In this document: positions 43,698 to 52,896 of the stretch, one piece after another | How the letters are laid out: every line of letters starts with the position of its first letter | How positions within the stretch are numbered: the stretch's first letter is position 1 | Assembly (NCBI GenBank): GCA_944390675.1 | Contig: CALXQR010000001.1 | Span: 62,001-126,000 of the forward strand | DNA length: 64,000 nucleotides | Source: an uncultured Burkholderiaceae bacterium | Lineage (GTDB): Bacteria > Pseudomonadota > Gammaproteobacteria > Burkholderiales > Burkholderiaceae_F | Direction: 5' to 3' | Made by a program: the position numbers and the translations under genes | The notes under the pieces: generated by a model | Seen by the model: the letters and a program-made list of their open reading frames with translations, nothing else | The model's database searches: none | Told to the model about the DNA's origin: nothing

Positions 43698-44306
43698 ATG
43701 AATCAGATCTACAAGTACCTTTCCTCTTCCGGCGTGATTTTCTACAACTCGATGCAGCGAGCGACGAAAAAACGCGTCTTTGAGGAAGCGTGCTTGGCCT
43801 TCCAGATGTCCGGCGTGCCTCACACTCAAGTTTTTGAGGCTCTCTACGCACGGGAACGCCTGGGAAATAACGCACTTGGCGCGGGCGTTGCTTTGCCTCA
43901 CTGTGAATTAGAGGGTTTGACTCGGCCCATGGTCACGATTGTGATCTTGCAGCGTCCTATTCACGTCGACCCAACGCCTTACGACAATAAACCGGTTGAT
44001 ATTTTCTTTTTTCTCATCGTCCCCAAAACAGAGGACGATGATGACCGCTACCTCCCCCTTTTGCGCGAATGCATTGCAATGCTTGAGGATAAAAAGCTTT
44101 GCGCCCAAATTCGCAACTCAGAAAACGCCGTAGAAGTTTGCTCCTGCATCACCGATTGGGCCGCCCCCACCATTCTCGCTCGAGAGAGCAAAGAAGATGC
44201 TCTTGAAAACGAATGGGACATCCTCAATGAAGAAGTTAAGGCCGAGCGAAAAGTTGAGCAGGGCGAACACCGACTGACTGTAGCAGCCGTCGAGAACAAC
44301 GCCTAA
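43698..44306 (+). CDS. ptsN: PTS nitrogen-regulatory IIA-like protein (PtsN)
   Basis: A 202 aa EIIA-Ntr-type phosphocarrier. The active His68 lies in LGAGVALPHCE, preceded by ERLGNNALG. The IIA domain ends near residue 155, and an extra, charged C-terminal segment of about 45 residues follows, which is unusual. In Burkholderiales ptsN is usually flanked by rpoN and hpf upstream and hprK downstream; here it follows lptB by seven bases and rapZ comes directly after it. It probably senses PTS phosphorylation and regulates potassium, nitrogen or carbon functions. Confidence 0.86.
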   Translation: MNQIYKYLSSSGVIFYNSMQRATKKRVFEEACLAFQMSGVPHTQVFEALYARERLGNNALGAGVALPHCELEGLTRPMVTIVILQRPIHVDPTPYDNKPVDIFFFLIVPKTEDDDDRYLPLLRECIAMLEDKKLCAQIRNSENAVEVCSCITDWAAPTILARESKEDALENEWDILNEEVKAERKVEQGEHRLTVAAVENNA

Positions 44307-44349
44307 GCTTTCCGCTACAATACTCTGACACTGAGTGCAGGGATCCGTT

Positions 44350-45246
44350 ATGAAGCTCATTATTGTTACCGGGCTTTCCGGCTCCGGAAAGTCTGTCGCC
44401 ATCCGTCAATTAGAAGACACCGGTTATTACTGTATTGATAACCTTCCGTTGTCTTTTATTATTCCGGTTGCAAAATCATTGGAACACGCACAAGAATATG
44501 TTGCTTTTGCGGTTGATGCGCGCAGTGATTTTGAAGGCCACAGCCCGCAAGAGTTGCTCAAAGAGCTTAACGCGCAAAAAGGCTGGGATGTCCGCATCCT
44601 ATTTTTAACGGCCTCCACCCAGGAACTGATTCAGCGTTTTTCCGAAACGCGGCGCAGACACCCCCTGACGTTGAAATTCAGTGCCGGCAAAGAAAAAGTT
44701 ACTCTTGCTGAGGTTATTGCCAAAGAGCGCGAGCTGTTGGAGCCGTTCAGCGTTCAAGCGCATGTGGTGGATACCACGCATTTGCAAAGCAACACGCTGA
44801 GAACATGGGTAAAAGATTTTGCAGACGCCCCTCACGCTGATTTAAGTCTTACTTTTGAGTCCTTCGGTTACAAGCACGGCATTCCAATAGCGGCCGACCT
44901 TGTCTTTGACGTGCGCAATTTGCCCAATCCATATTACGACCCGGAACTTCGTCCTTTCACAGGACGAGATCCAGAGATCGTGGAATTTATGGAGCACCAA
45001 CCCATGGTTGCTGAAATGATTGGGGATATTGAGCATTTCATTGAAAAATGGTTACCCAGCTATCAGGCCACCAACCGACAGTACCTGACGATCGCCATAG
45101 GGTGCACCGGCGGTCAACACCGATCGGTTTATGTCGCTGAAACGTTAGCCAAACACTTCGCTCAAAAAATGGCTTCCGTTGCGATCCGCCACAGAATTAT
45201 TGGGCAAGCCAAAAAACCGGTTAAAGGTCTCTCGCAGACCCTTTAG
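44350..45246 (+). CDS. rapZ: RNase adapter / nucleotide-binding protein RapZ
   Basis: A 298 aa RapZ (YvcJ) family protein. The Walker A is GLSGSGKS (8-15), followed by QLEDTGYYCIDNLP. The C-terminal half carries the conserved DVRNLPNPYY, LTGxD-like FTGRDPEI and the signature IAIGCTGGQHRSVYVAE. In E. coli it steers RNase E to the sRNA GlmZ and controls glucosamine-6-phosphate synthesis. The upstream ATG at 44335 is possible but less likely than that at 44350 after AGGGA. It ends converging on mutY with a four-base overlap. Confidence 0.93.
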   Translation: MKLIIVTGLSGSGKSVAIRQLEDTGYYCIDNLPLSFIIPVAKSLEHAQEYVAFAVDARSDFEGHSPQELLKELNAQKGWDVRILFLTASTQELIQRFSETRRRHPLTLKFSAGKEKVTLAEVIAKERELLEPFSVQAHVVDTTHLQSNTLRTWVKDFADAPHADLSLTFESFGYKHGIPIAADLVFDVRNLPNPYYDPELRPFTGRDPEIVEFMEHQPMVAEMIGDIEHFIEKWLPSYQATNRQYLTIAIGCTGGQHRSVYVAETLAKHFAQKMASVAIRHRIIGQAKKPVKGLSQTL

Positions 45247-46283
45247 GCGAAAAACCGCTCCAATAACGAACGAATCGGGGCCGGCATGCCAATGTCCGGC
45301 AACTCTTTGAGTCGCACCCATCGTGTGTTTGCTTTCGTTGCCGTGACATCATCGCTCACATGAATCGCAAACGGGTGCAAAATCAGTCGAAAATGGGAAA
45401 AGTCGTGCGGAAAACTCTCCAATCGCTGCACATTTCTGATTTTCACATTCCAGCCCTTGAGCGTTTCCATCACTTCTTCTTCCGAAAGATCTCCATCCAC
45501 AGAGGGTAAAGAGTAAAGGCCCCGCCAAACCCCTTGTTCCGATCGTTTCTGCAGCAAACAGCCGTCATCATTCCATAAAAGCAAAAATGTCCATTCTTTT
45601 TGCGATCTGGATAAACGTTTTTTGGGCAACGGAATCTCGTTTTGTTTCTCCTGACGTTTGGCTTCACAACAGTTGGCAAACGGACATACATCGCACTTGG
45701 GTTTGCGGGCGCAAACTGTCGCCCCCAAGTCCATTAAGCCCTGAATGTATCTCGGCAAATCGTGATCAGGCAGCAAGCTTTCGGCAAGTTCCCAAAGGTG
45801 TTTTGTGACCTCTTTATCGTCTGAAGGAGCCTCAATGCCATAGATACGCATCAAAACTCTCTTGACATTACCGTCCAAAATGGTCTCTTTTTCTCCGAAG
45901 CTAAACGCCACCACCGCTGCCGCGGTGCTTCGTCCGACACCCGGCAATTTTTCCCAATCAAGCCTTTTTTGAGGAAACACGCCTTGATTGTCCTGCACAA
46001 TTATTTTGGCGCTCCGAAGCATATTCCTTGCGCGAGAGTAATAGCCCAAACCTGACCAGTACTGCATAAGCTCGTCTTCTGAAGCCTGCGCCAAACTTTG
46101 CACGGTCGGGAAACGCCGCATAAATCTTTCGTAATATTCAATGACCGTTGCCACCTGAGTCTGCTGCAGCATAATCTCAGAGACCCAACGCTTATACGGA
46201 TCGGTCACTTGCCAAGGTAAATTGTTCCTTCCGCTTTCTTTTTGCCATTTAATCAGCGTATTGGAGAATTCTTCTGGTAGCAT
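45243..46283 (-). CDS. mutY: Adenine DNA glycosylase
   Basis: Removes adenine mispaired with 8-oxoguanine. The 346 aa protein has the helix-hairpin-helix LPGVGRSTAAAVV with catalytic Asp137, Glu36 in VSEIMLQQTQV, a 4Fe-4S site, and a NUDIX-like C-terminal domain (about 225-346). The iron-sulfur spacing is Cys191-x5-Cys197-x2-Cys200-x5-Cys206, one residue shorter in the first gap than the classic x6-x2-x5. The frame is open to 46400, but the MLPEEF start at 46283 fits the family and avoids overlap with the divergent TPR gene. Confidence 0.93.
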   Translation of the reverse strand: MLPEEFSNTLIKWQKESGRNNLPWQVTDPYKRWVSEIMLQQTQVATVIEYYERFMRRFPTVQSLAQASEDELMQYWSGLGYYSRARNMLRSAKIIVQDNQGVFPQKRLDWEKLPGVGRSTAAAVVAFSFGEKETILDGNVKRVLMRIYGIEAPSDDKEVTKHLWELAESLLPDHDLPRYIQGLMDLGATVCARKPKCDVCPFANCCEAKRQEKQNEIPLPKKRLSRSQKEWTFLLLWNDDGCLLQKRSEQGVWRGLYSLPSVDGDLSEEEVMETLKGWNVKIRNVQRLESFPHDFSHFRLILHPFAIHVSDDVTATKANTRWVRLKELPDIGMPAPIRSLLERFFA

Positions 46284-46334
46284 GGATATCTTTGGAAACA
46301 GTAAAATTGCAGGAACGCGAACGATTATAAGACC

Positions 46335-48050
46335 ATGGCAGTTAATCTTTCTTTTATAAAAAAATCCCTCTGCGTGCTCCTTGCTGCATTTTCCGCACAA
46401 CTAAGCGCAAAAGAAAATATTCCTAATGTGGAACTCAGCGGCAGTCTCCTGTTCCAAATCATTGCCTCTGAATTTGCCTTGCAACGCAATGAACCGGCGA
46501 CAGCGTTTCAGACTTACTTACAGACAGCGCGAACAACGAAAGACCCTCGGTTGGCAAAGCGTGCATTTGAAATAGCCGATGGTGTGCACGCTTTTGATCA
46601 AGCCGCTCAAGCTGCAAAACTTTGGGTGAGTTTGTCTCCGTCAAGCAGTGACGCCCAGTTGGCAGACCTCCTGGCTCAACTCAGACAGGGAGCCTTATCA
46701 GATGAAAATCAGAAAAAAGCTAAAAAGTTACTGACAGAAGCAACGGATGAAAATGAAAAATTAAAACGCTTCCAAGCCATTGCCATTCAAACGGAACTTT
46801 CCGGCACGCAACCGGACAAAGTCCTTCTTTTTATTCGTCCGCTTGCCCAAATCTGCAAAGACCGCAAAGAGGCCGCTCTTACACTGGCCAAACTCTATCG
46901 CCGTACGGGCAACGAACAACTTGGACAGCAATATGCGAAGGCTGCATGGCAGCAGATGCCTGAGAATGCCGTGGCGTTGCTTGAATACGCTGATACGTTG
47001 ATTGAAAAAAAGCCTAATGAAGCTATTCGAATCCTGGAGCGCTTTGTTAGCAAGCACCCCAAAGATTATGATGCTCAATTAGGCTTGGCTAAAGCCTACG
47101 CACGCACACAAAATCAAAAAGGCGTGCAAAAACAAATTGCTCTCTTAGACCCCTTTGCCCAAAAACTTCCCAACATTGCGTTCACATTGGCCACCGTAAG
47201 CGATTCTGTCGGTCTGCTCGATGAAACAAAGCGCTACTTAATGACTTTCGAGCGTCTTGCCAAGGAGCAGCAGGTGCTTCTTGAGCGCTTGCCCAGGACG
47301 TACCTTTCTTTGGGAATGATTGATTACAAGCAGCAGCATTTCGACGCAGCCGCCGAATGGTTTAAACAAGTTGATGCGGATAGTGAATTTTTCCCGCAAG
47401 CGCGACTCTTTCTTGCACAGTGCTTCGCCACTCAGAAAAAATTTGACGAAGCCGTCGAAACGCTCGAAAAAACAAAGGTTGATAGCCGACTGAAACCTGA
47501 ATTTTTATATAAAAAAGCTTTGCTATTCAGAGAAGCCGGCAATACTCAAAAAGCCTATCAAACAATGAAAGAGGCGTTAGCAACCGATGCTGAAAATCGC
47601 GCGCTGCTTTTTCAATGCGCAATTCTTGCCAATGACTTAAAACGAATTGATGAGGCTGAAACTTATCTGCGAAAAGCCATTGATTTATATCCCGACGAGG
47701 CCGACTTCTACAATACACTGGGTTATCTCTGGGTAGACAATAATATGAAGTTAAAAGAGGCCAAGTCTTTCATTCAAAAGGCTTTGGACATGGAACCTAA
47801 CAACGCAGCTTATCTGGACTCCATGGGCTGGCTCTATTTCCGCGAAGGTAATTTGGAGCAAGCGAAGCTCTATCTGGAAAAAGCCAATTCGATCTTGAAA
47901 GACAAAGAAGTTTCTCTGCATTTAGCGGAGGTCTATCAAGCGATGGGATTAACAAATAAAGCGATGGACATTCTCCGTCCTATGCTTAAAGAAAGTCCAA
48001 ACGACCCGGTCTTGGAAAGTTTTATGGATCGGCTCCATCTTCGTTTTTAA
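46335..48050 (+). CDS. Exported tetratricopeptide-repeat protein
   Basis: A 571 aa TPR protein with a signal peptide (1-24). Repeats run along the whole chain and are clearest near the end (YPDEADFYNTLGYLWVDNN, EPNNAAYLDSMGWLYFREG). The position directly before lolB and ispE is conserved in many betaproteobacteria, which suggests an envelope-assembly or lipoprotein-related role, but the function has not been assigned. Likely co-transcribed with lolB (11 bases). Confidence 0.85.
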   Translation: MAVNLSFIKKSLCVLLAAFSAQLSAKENIPNVELSGSLLFQIIASEFALQRNEPATAFQTYLQTARTTKDPRLAKRAFEIADGVHAFDQAAQAAKLWVSLSPSSSDAQLADLLAQLRQGALSDENQKKAKKLLTEATDENEKLKRFQAIAIQTELSGTQPDKVLLFIRPLAQICKDRKEAALTLAKLYRRTGNEQLGQQYAKAAWQQMPENAVALLEYADTLIEKKPNEAIRILERFVSKHPKDYDAQLGLAKAYARTQNQKGVQKQIALLDPFAQKLPNIAFTLATVSDSVGLLDETKRYLMTFERLAKEQQVLLERLPRTYLSLGMIDYKQQHFDAAAEWFKQVDADSEFFPQARLFLAQCFATQKKFDEAVETLEKTKVDSRLKPEFLYKKALLFREAGNTQKAYQTMKEALATDAENRALLFQCAILANDLKRIDEAETYLRKAIDLYPDEADFYNTLGYLWVDNNMKLKEAKSFIQKALDMEPNNAAYLDSMGWLYFREGNLEQAKLYLEKANSILKDKEVSLHLAEVYQAMGLTNKAMDILRPMLKESPNDPVLESFMDRLHLRF

Positions 48051-48061
48051 GGAATTGAGCC

Positions 48062-48634
48062 ATGCGTAATCGTCATCTGATTGCCGTTGTCGCCGCGGCT
48101 TTTATACTCAACGGTTGTGTTAGTTTAAGCACACCCGATTTAGAGCAATCCTGGCAGGGACGTTTTTCCGCTTCCGCAACTTTTCAAGGCAAACAAGAAA
48201 ATCACAGCGGACGCTTTAACCTGACTCACTCAGAAGCTCAACAAACCACGATCCTCGACCTTAAAAGCGCCCTCGGCAACACAATCGCCAGAGTGCAGCA
48301 AACACCCGATCAAGCGACATTAAACGCCGTTGGCTCCCAAACCATAACCGCGCATAGCGCGGAGTCTTTACTGCTTCAAACGGTGGGATTCAGCGTCCCT
48401 GTCCAAGGGCTGCAATATTGGATCAATGGCGAGACCGTTCCGGGCATGATTGCTAAAACACAGCCCCAAAGCCGTCCCTATCAGAAAATTGAACAAAACG
48501 ACTGGCTTATTCAGTACGAGTCATATGACAACAATGGCTTACCCAAGCGGATCCGACTTCAACGAAGCTCTACAGATACAACCCCCGCTTTATCCATTGT
48601 GCTTTTAATCAGTGAGCGCACCTATGAACCTTGA
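48062..48634 (+). CDS. lolB: Outer-membrane lipoprotein receptor LolB
   Basis: A 190 aa lipoprotein (signal ending ILNGC, Cys19) that accepts lipoproteins from LolA and inserts them in the outer membrane. Visible family patterns are WQGRFSA, SGRFNLTHSE and the VQGLQYWINGE segment near residue 118. Its end overlaps the ispE start by about 11 bases, so the two are translationally coupled. Confidence 0.9.
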   Translation: MRNRHLIAVVAAAFILNGCVSLSTPDLEQSWQGRFSASATFQGKQENHSGRFNLTHSEAQQTTILDLKSALGNTIARVQQTPDQATLNAVGSQTITAHSAESLLLQTVGFSVPVQGLQYWINGETVPGMIAKTQPQSRPYQKIEQNDWLIQYESYDNNGLPKRIRLQRSSTDTTPALSIVLLISERTYEP

Positions 48635-49469
48635 ATTGTCTGCCCCCGCTAAATTAAATTTGTTTTTGCACATCGTGGGCCGCCGAACTGACGGATACCA
48701 CGAGTTGCAGTCCGTTTTTGTTTTAATTGATCTCTGCGACACCATTCGTCTTACGCCCAACCAAAACGGCCAAATAATTCGCAGCGGAGACATTATCGGG
48801 GCCCCAGAAAAAGATCTCTGCGTAAGAGCTGCCAAACTGCTTCAACAAAAAACCAACACTTCTTTTGGCGTGGAAATTAATGTCACCAAACGAATCCCCG
48901 CAGGGGCGGGACTGGGCGGAGGCTCTTCTGACGCAGCCACAACACTTATGGCCCTTAATCACCTTTGGGATTTAAAGCTATCACGCGATACGCTCATTGA
49001 AATGGCCACTCAGCTTGGCGCCGATGTGCCGTTTTTCCTGCTTGGAACTAATGCCTGGGTCGAAGGCATTGGCGAGAAGTTAACGCCGATTTCAATTCCA
49101 GAATTATCTTTTGCTGTCATTTGGCCCGGAGTCGGACAAAATACCGGAGAAATATTTTCTCATCCTGACTTGACAAGAAATACGAAATACGTCACAATGT
49201 CGATCCTCGACGCCGCTCGTAGTTCGGGCGACTGGATGGGATTGGGACACAATGATCTAGAACCGATCGCAAAAATTGTGAATCCCGAGGTAAAAAAGTT
49301 GTTAACAACTTTGCCTCAATTCCGCCTCACTGGTTCAGGTTCTGCAGCCTTTGCATTGATGCCTGAAAGTGAAGCAAAACGGGTGTTCGAAAATTTACCG
49401 ACTAAATGGAAACATTTTTCAGTAAAAAGTCTTAAAATACACCCGACGTTGTCAGCATTATCATGCTGA
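48624..49469 (+). CDS. ispE: 4-diphosphocytidyl-2-C-methyl-D-erythritol kinase
   Basis: Phosphorylates CDP-methylerythritol in the MEP isoprenoid pathway. This 281 aa GHMP kinase shows APAKLNLFLHIVGRR near the start, the GHMP loop PAGAGLGGGSSDAA near residue 93 and the ADVPFFL block. I chose the ATG at 48624; an in-frame GTG at 48612 would add four residues. It is followed by tRNA-Gln, as in other Burkholderiales. Confidence 0.94.
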   Translation: MNLELSAPAKLNLFLHIVGRRTDGYHELQSVFVLIDLCDTIRLTPNQNGQIIRSGDIIGAPEKDLCVRAAKLLQQKTNTSFGVEINVTKRIPAGAGLGGGSSDAATTLMALNHLWDLKLSRDTLIEMATQLGADVPFFLLGTNAWVEGIGEKLTPISIPELSFAVIWPGVGQNTGEIFSHPDLTRNTKYVTMSILDAARSSGDWMGLGHNDLEPIAKIVNPEVKKLLTTLPQFRLTGSGSAAFALMPESEAKRVFENLPTKWKHFSVKSLKIHPTLSALSC

Positions 49470-49481
49470 ACCAAAATTTGT

Positions 49482-49559
49482 AGGGGAGTCGCCAAGCTGG
49501 CCTAAGGCACCGGATTTTGATTCCGGCATTCGAAGGTTCGAATCCTTCCTCCCCTGCCA
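49482..49559 (+). tRNA. tRNA-Gln (anticodon TTG)
   Basis: A full cloverleaf is visible: acceptor AGGGGAG pairs with CTCCCCT, the anticodon stem CCGGA/TCCGG holds loop TTTTGAT with anticodon TTG, and the T arm GAAGG/CCTTC has the TTCGAAT loop. The discriminator is G, as expected for glutamine, and an encoded CCA ends at 49559. Confidence 0.97.
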
Positions 49560-49564
49560 ACTTT

Positions 49565-49603
49565 CGGGAGCAAGCATTGTTGTGCTAGCTCCCGTTTGTT
49601 TTT
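49565..49603 (+). terminator. Terminator after tRNA-Gln
   Basis: CGGGAGC (49565-49571) pairs with GCTCCCG (49588-49594), with AGCA/TGCT continuing the stem, and TTTGTTTTT follows. Confidence 0.85.
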
Positions 49604-49681
49604 ATACAAGCAGTTTTTTAAAACAAACTGCCAAATACTAACCGAAGAGTCCTCTCTTCTTAACTTTCGGCGAGTAATATC

Positions 49682-50644
49682 ATGGTCCCAATGGTTCCGG
49701 ACAATCTCATGGTCTTTACGGGCAATGCCAATCCTAAGCTTGCCCAAGCAGTCGCAGAACACCTCAACATCCCCCTTGGCAAAGCTGTCGTCAGCCACTT
49801 CTCCGATGGCGAAGTGATGGTGGAAATTGATGAAAAAGTTCGCGGCCGCGATGTCTTCATTTTGCAAAGCACCTGCTCTCCCACCAATGATAATTTGATG
49901 GAATTGATGATCATGGTGGATGCATTGCGTCGCGCTTCCGCGCGTCGTATCACCGCCGTAATGCCTTATTACGGTTATGCTCGTCAAGATCGCCGTCCTC
50001 GCTCTGTTCGTGTGGCCATTTCCGCTAAAGTTGTTGCCAACATGCTTCAATCCGTCGGAGTGGACCGCGTGCTGACGATGGACTTGCACGCAGACCAAAT
50101 TCAAGGCTTCTTTGATGTTCCGGTGGACAATATTTACGCCACGCCGATTCTGTTGCGCGAACTTCAAAGCCGCAATTACGAAGATTTAGTTGTGGTTTCC
50201 CCTGACGTCGGCGGCGTTGTCCGTGCCCGCGCCATGGCGAAGTCCCTTAACACCGACATGGTCATCATCGATAAACGTCGTCCTCGCCCCAATGTCGCTG
50301 AGGTCATGAATTTGATCGGTGAAGTGGCCGGCCGCACCTGCATCATCACAGACGACATCGTGGATACCGCCGGAACACTCTGCAACGCTGCTAAAGCGTT
50401 AAAAGAACGCGGCGCCAAGAAGGTCTGCGCTTACATTACTCACCCGGTACTTTCCGGTCCGGCTGTTGAACGCATCCGCAACTCCGAACTCGATGAACTT
50501 GTTGTGACGGATACGATTCCGTTAAGTGAAGAAGCTGCGAATTGCCCGAAGATCACGCAAGTTTCTGCCGCTCACATTTTCGGTGAAACCATTTCCCGCA
50601 TTGCCCGGGAAGATTCTGTGAGCGCATTGTTTGAAAATTGCTAA
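49682..50644 (+). CDS. prs: Ribose-phosphate pyrophosphokinase
   Basis: Makes PRPP from ribose-5-phosphate and ATP for nucleotide, His and Trp synthesis. The 320 aa protein shows [17 protein letters not shown], the ATP-flexible loop YARQDRR near residue 100, and the PRPP site [16 protein letters not shown] near residue 220. Another ATG at 49691 is possible. Same orientation as tRNA-Gln and rplY, each unit having its own terminator. Confidence 0.96.
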   Translation: MVPMVPDNLMVFTGNANPKLAQAVAEHLNIPLGKAVVSHFSDGEVMVEIDEKVRGRDVFILQSTCSPTNDNLMELMIMVDALRRASARRITAVMPYYGYARQDRRPRSVRVAISAKVVANMLQSVGVDRVLTMDLHADQIQGFFDVPVDNIYATPILLRELQSRNYEDLVVVSPDVGGVVRARAMAKSLNTDMVIIDKRRPRPNVAEVMNLIGEVAGRTCIITDDIVDTAGTLCNAAKALKERGAKKVCAYITHPVLSGPAVERIRNSELDELVVTDTIPLSEEAANCPKITQVSAAHIFGETISRIAREDSVSALFENC

Positions 50645-50662
50645 TAGAAAGCATTCGTTCTG

Positions 50663-50692
50663 AAAAGGCGGGGGAAAATCCCTCGCCTTTTT
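50663..50692 (+). terminator. prs terminator
   Basis: AAAAGGCG (50663-50670) pairs with CGCCTTTT (50684-50691), with the stem continued by GGG/CCC inside and a T run at the end. Confidence 0.82.
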
Positions 50693-50789
50693 GTCGAAAA
50701 TATGTAAAATAACGTCCTCGACTGTTTTTCAGTCAGTTTGTTCCTAGTGGATGGTCGCGTCCCGGGAATTTTATTTTTGGAGAAATACT

Positions 50790-51440
50790 ATGAAAATCAT
50801 CGCCACCACGCGTCAAGCGCAAGGTACGGGTGCGAGCCGCCGTCTGCGCCGCGCCGACAAGTTGCCCGGTATTGTTTACGGCGGCAACGTTGCGGCCACG
50901 CCGATCGAGCTCGACCACAATCCTATTTTCTACGCTCTGCGTAAGGAAAAGTTCCATGCTTCGATCTTGACGATGGAATTGGATGGTAAGGATCAGCTCG
51001 TTGTTTTGCGTGCTTTCCAAATGCATCCGTACAAGCCGCAAGTCATGCACATTGACTTCCAACGCATTAACGAAAACGAACCGGTGACCATGAGCGTGCC
51101 GTTGCACTTCTTCGGCGCTGAAAACAGCCCCGCCGTTAAGGTCAGCAAGGGCTTGGTCAGCCACGCTCGCAGCTCCATCGAAGTCAGCTGCTTGCCGAAG
51201 GATTTGCCTGAATTCATTGCCGTTGATTTGTCCGGCTTGACCGCTCAAACCACGATGCGTGTTTCCGACATCGCTTTGCCGGAAGGCGTTTCCGCTGTGG
51301 TTCGCGGCAATGAAGACCCGGTTGTGGTCTCCGTTGTGGCCCAAGTTGAAGAGGAAGAAGACACCGCTGCTGATGAAGCCGCTGCTACCGATGCCGCCGC
51401 TGCTCCTGCAGCTGCCGCTCCCGCTGCGGAAGCCAAGTAA
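50790..51440 (+). CDS. rplY: 50S ribosomal protein L25 / general stress protein Ctc
   Basis: A 216 aa CTC-type L25 that binds 5S rRNA: an N-terminal L25 domain (about 1-90, with RLRRADKLPGIVYGG) and a C-terminal beta domain (TL5-like), then an Ala/Glu-rich tail. The frame opens at 50751, but the ATG at 50790 follows GGAG and matches the family start. The position between prs and pth is conserved across bacteria. Confidence 0.95.
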   Translation: MKIIATTRQAQGTGASRRLRRADKLPGIVYGGNVAATPIELDHNPIFYALRKEKFHASILTMELDGKDQLVVLRAFQMHPYKPQVMHIDFQRINENEPVTMSVPLHFFGAENSPAVKVSKGLVSHARSSIEVSCLPKDLPEFIAVDLSGLTAQTTMRVSDIALPEGVSAVVRGNEDPVVVSVVAQVEEEEDTAADEAAATDAAAAPAAAAPAAEAK

Positions 51441-51470
51441 TCCATCCTTCGGATTGACTTAAGCAAAGAA

Positions 51471-51494
51471 GCGCTCCTTTCGAGCGCTTTTTTG
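51471..51494 (+). terminator. rplY terminator
   Basis: AGCGCTC (51471-51477) pairs with GAGCGCT (51483-51489) around CTTTC and runs into six T. Confidence 0.88.
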
Positions 51495-51705
51495 TTAGAT
51501 GACGACAGATGTAATTAAATCCCCGCGGATTACCAAAAGATATTGACAAGTTTTTATTTTTTAACTCGCCAATGCTGATCGCGCACAAATCCGCAACGTC
51601 CAAGCTTTCAACATATTGATTATCTTTTTGCAGACGTTAAAGTAATTTGAGCCAAAATAACGCTAAAATCTCGTTCGTCACAGATTTACACGTTTTATAG
51701 AACAT

Positions 51706-52329
51706 ATGCCCGCAATCCGTTTAATTGTCGGCCTTGGCAACCCAGGCGCCGAATATTCAGACACAAGACACAATGCCGGATTTTGGTTTTTGGATGCGCT
51801 TGCGAATCGAGAAAAAGTTTTCTTTCATGAAGAAAAGAAGTTTTTAGGTGAAGTCGCTCGAGTGCGTCTAGCCGGACAGGATATTTGGCTGCTTAAGCCC
51901 TTGACTTACATGAATCGTTCCGGGCAATCGGTCGTTTCTCTCGCACTTTACTACAAGATTCTGCCGGAAGAAATTTTAGTGGTGCACGACGAGCTTGACC
52001 TCATGCCAGGCTGCATGAAGCTGAAAAAAGGCGGCGGCAATGCCGGCCACAACGGTTTAAAGGACATCACCGAAAAACTTTCTACGCCCAATTTCTGGCG
52101 TCTTCGTTTAGGAACCGGCCATCCTAGAACCTTAGGATTGGCCCAACCGGTCGCTGATTTTGTTCTTCACGCCCCGAGTGACGAACACAAGTCATTGATT
52201 TTGGAATGTATTTCCGCCGCTTTAAAAACTTCCAATGATATTGCTTGCGGCGATATGGCTCGCGTTCAACGTGCGATCGCTAAATACGGCACCCCAAAAA
52301 CCAAAAAAGAGGATGCCGAGGAGAAATAA
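51706..52329 (+). CDS. pth: Peptidyl-tRNA hydrolase
   Basis: Recycles peptidyl-tRNA released from stalled ribosomes. The 207 aa protein has GLGNPGAEYSDTRHNAGFW (catalytic His in RHNAG), the TYMNRSG loop and the HDELDLMPG block with the catalytic Asp, then GNAGHNGLK. It is somewhat longer than usual because of a Lys/Glu-rich tail. The DUF523 gene follows two bases later. Confidence 0.96.
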   Translation: MPAIRLIVGLGNPGAEYSDTRHNAGFWFLDALANREKVFFHEEKKFLGEVARVRLAGQDIWLLKPLTYMNRSGQSVVSLALYYKILPEEILVVHDELDLMPGCMKLKKGGGNAGHNGLKDITEKLSTPNFWRLRLGTGHPRTLGLAQPVADFVLHAPSDEHKSLILECISAALKTSNDIACGDMARVQRAIAKYGTPKTKKEDAEEK

Positions 52330-52331
52330 TC

Positions 52332-52823
52332 TTGCATCGTCCTGCAGTGCTTGTCAGTGCGTGTTTGCTTGGTCAATGCGTTCGCTACGATGGACAAACT
52401 AAACCTATTGACCTCTCTGAACTGCGGACATTAGGCCTCAATATTATTCCGGTTTGCCCGGAATGCTCAGGAGGTCTGCCTGTACCGAGAGATCCATGCG
52501 AAATTGAAGCCGGCAAAACAGCCAAAGACGTTTGGCGAGGCTCTGCTCGCGTTGTCTCCATTCATCACAAGGACTGCACCAAGCAATATGTGTCAGGTGC
52601 GAAAAAATGTCTTGCACTCGCAAAAGATCATGATGCAAAACTCGCCCTGCTCAAAGAAAAAAGTCCCGCCTGCGGAAGTTCTTTAATCCATAGAGGATCT
52701 TTTGACGGCTCGCTTCGTTCAGGGCGAGGCGTTTTTGCCCAGCTTCTCGTTGACAACAAACTCATGGTTTTCAGCGAAAACGAATTAAACCTCTTGATTG
52801 AAGAAATCAAAAAATCCCCATAA
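52332..52823 (+). CDS. DUF523 family protein
   Basis: A 163 aa protein of the DUF523 family (COG1683). The family pattern is VSACLLGQCVRYDG at the start, CPECSGGLPVPRDPCEI in the middle and KEKSPACGSSLIH near residue 115. The conserved cysteines suggest a metal or cluster site, but no function is known. It begins with TTG, supported by a GAGGAG ribosome-binding site eight bases upstream. It is probably in one transcript with pth. Confidence 0.85.
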   Translation: MHRPAVLVSACLLGQCVRYDGQTKPIDLSELRTLGLNIIPVCPECSGGLPVPRDPCEIEAGKTAKDVWRGSARVVSIHHKDCTKQYVSGAKKCLALAKDHDAKLALLKEKSPACGSSLIHRGSFDGSLRSGRGVFAQLLVDNKLMVFSENELNLLIEEIKKSP

Positions 52824-52896
52824 CCACGTCCTCTTTTGCACAAACTCTCAGCCTGTCAATGCTAAAATAAACGGATTGATTTTTTAGGGAAACATC

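Noticed and set aside
49502-50167. 221-aa minus-strand frame over tRNA-Gln and prs
   Set aside because: It would translate the tRNA gene and the complement of prs; no family resemblance.
51543-51571. TTGACA ahead of pth as a -35 box
   Set aside because: No acceptable -10 box at normal spacing; the TAAAAT at 51664 is too far away.
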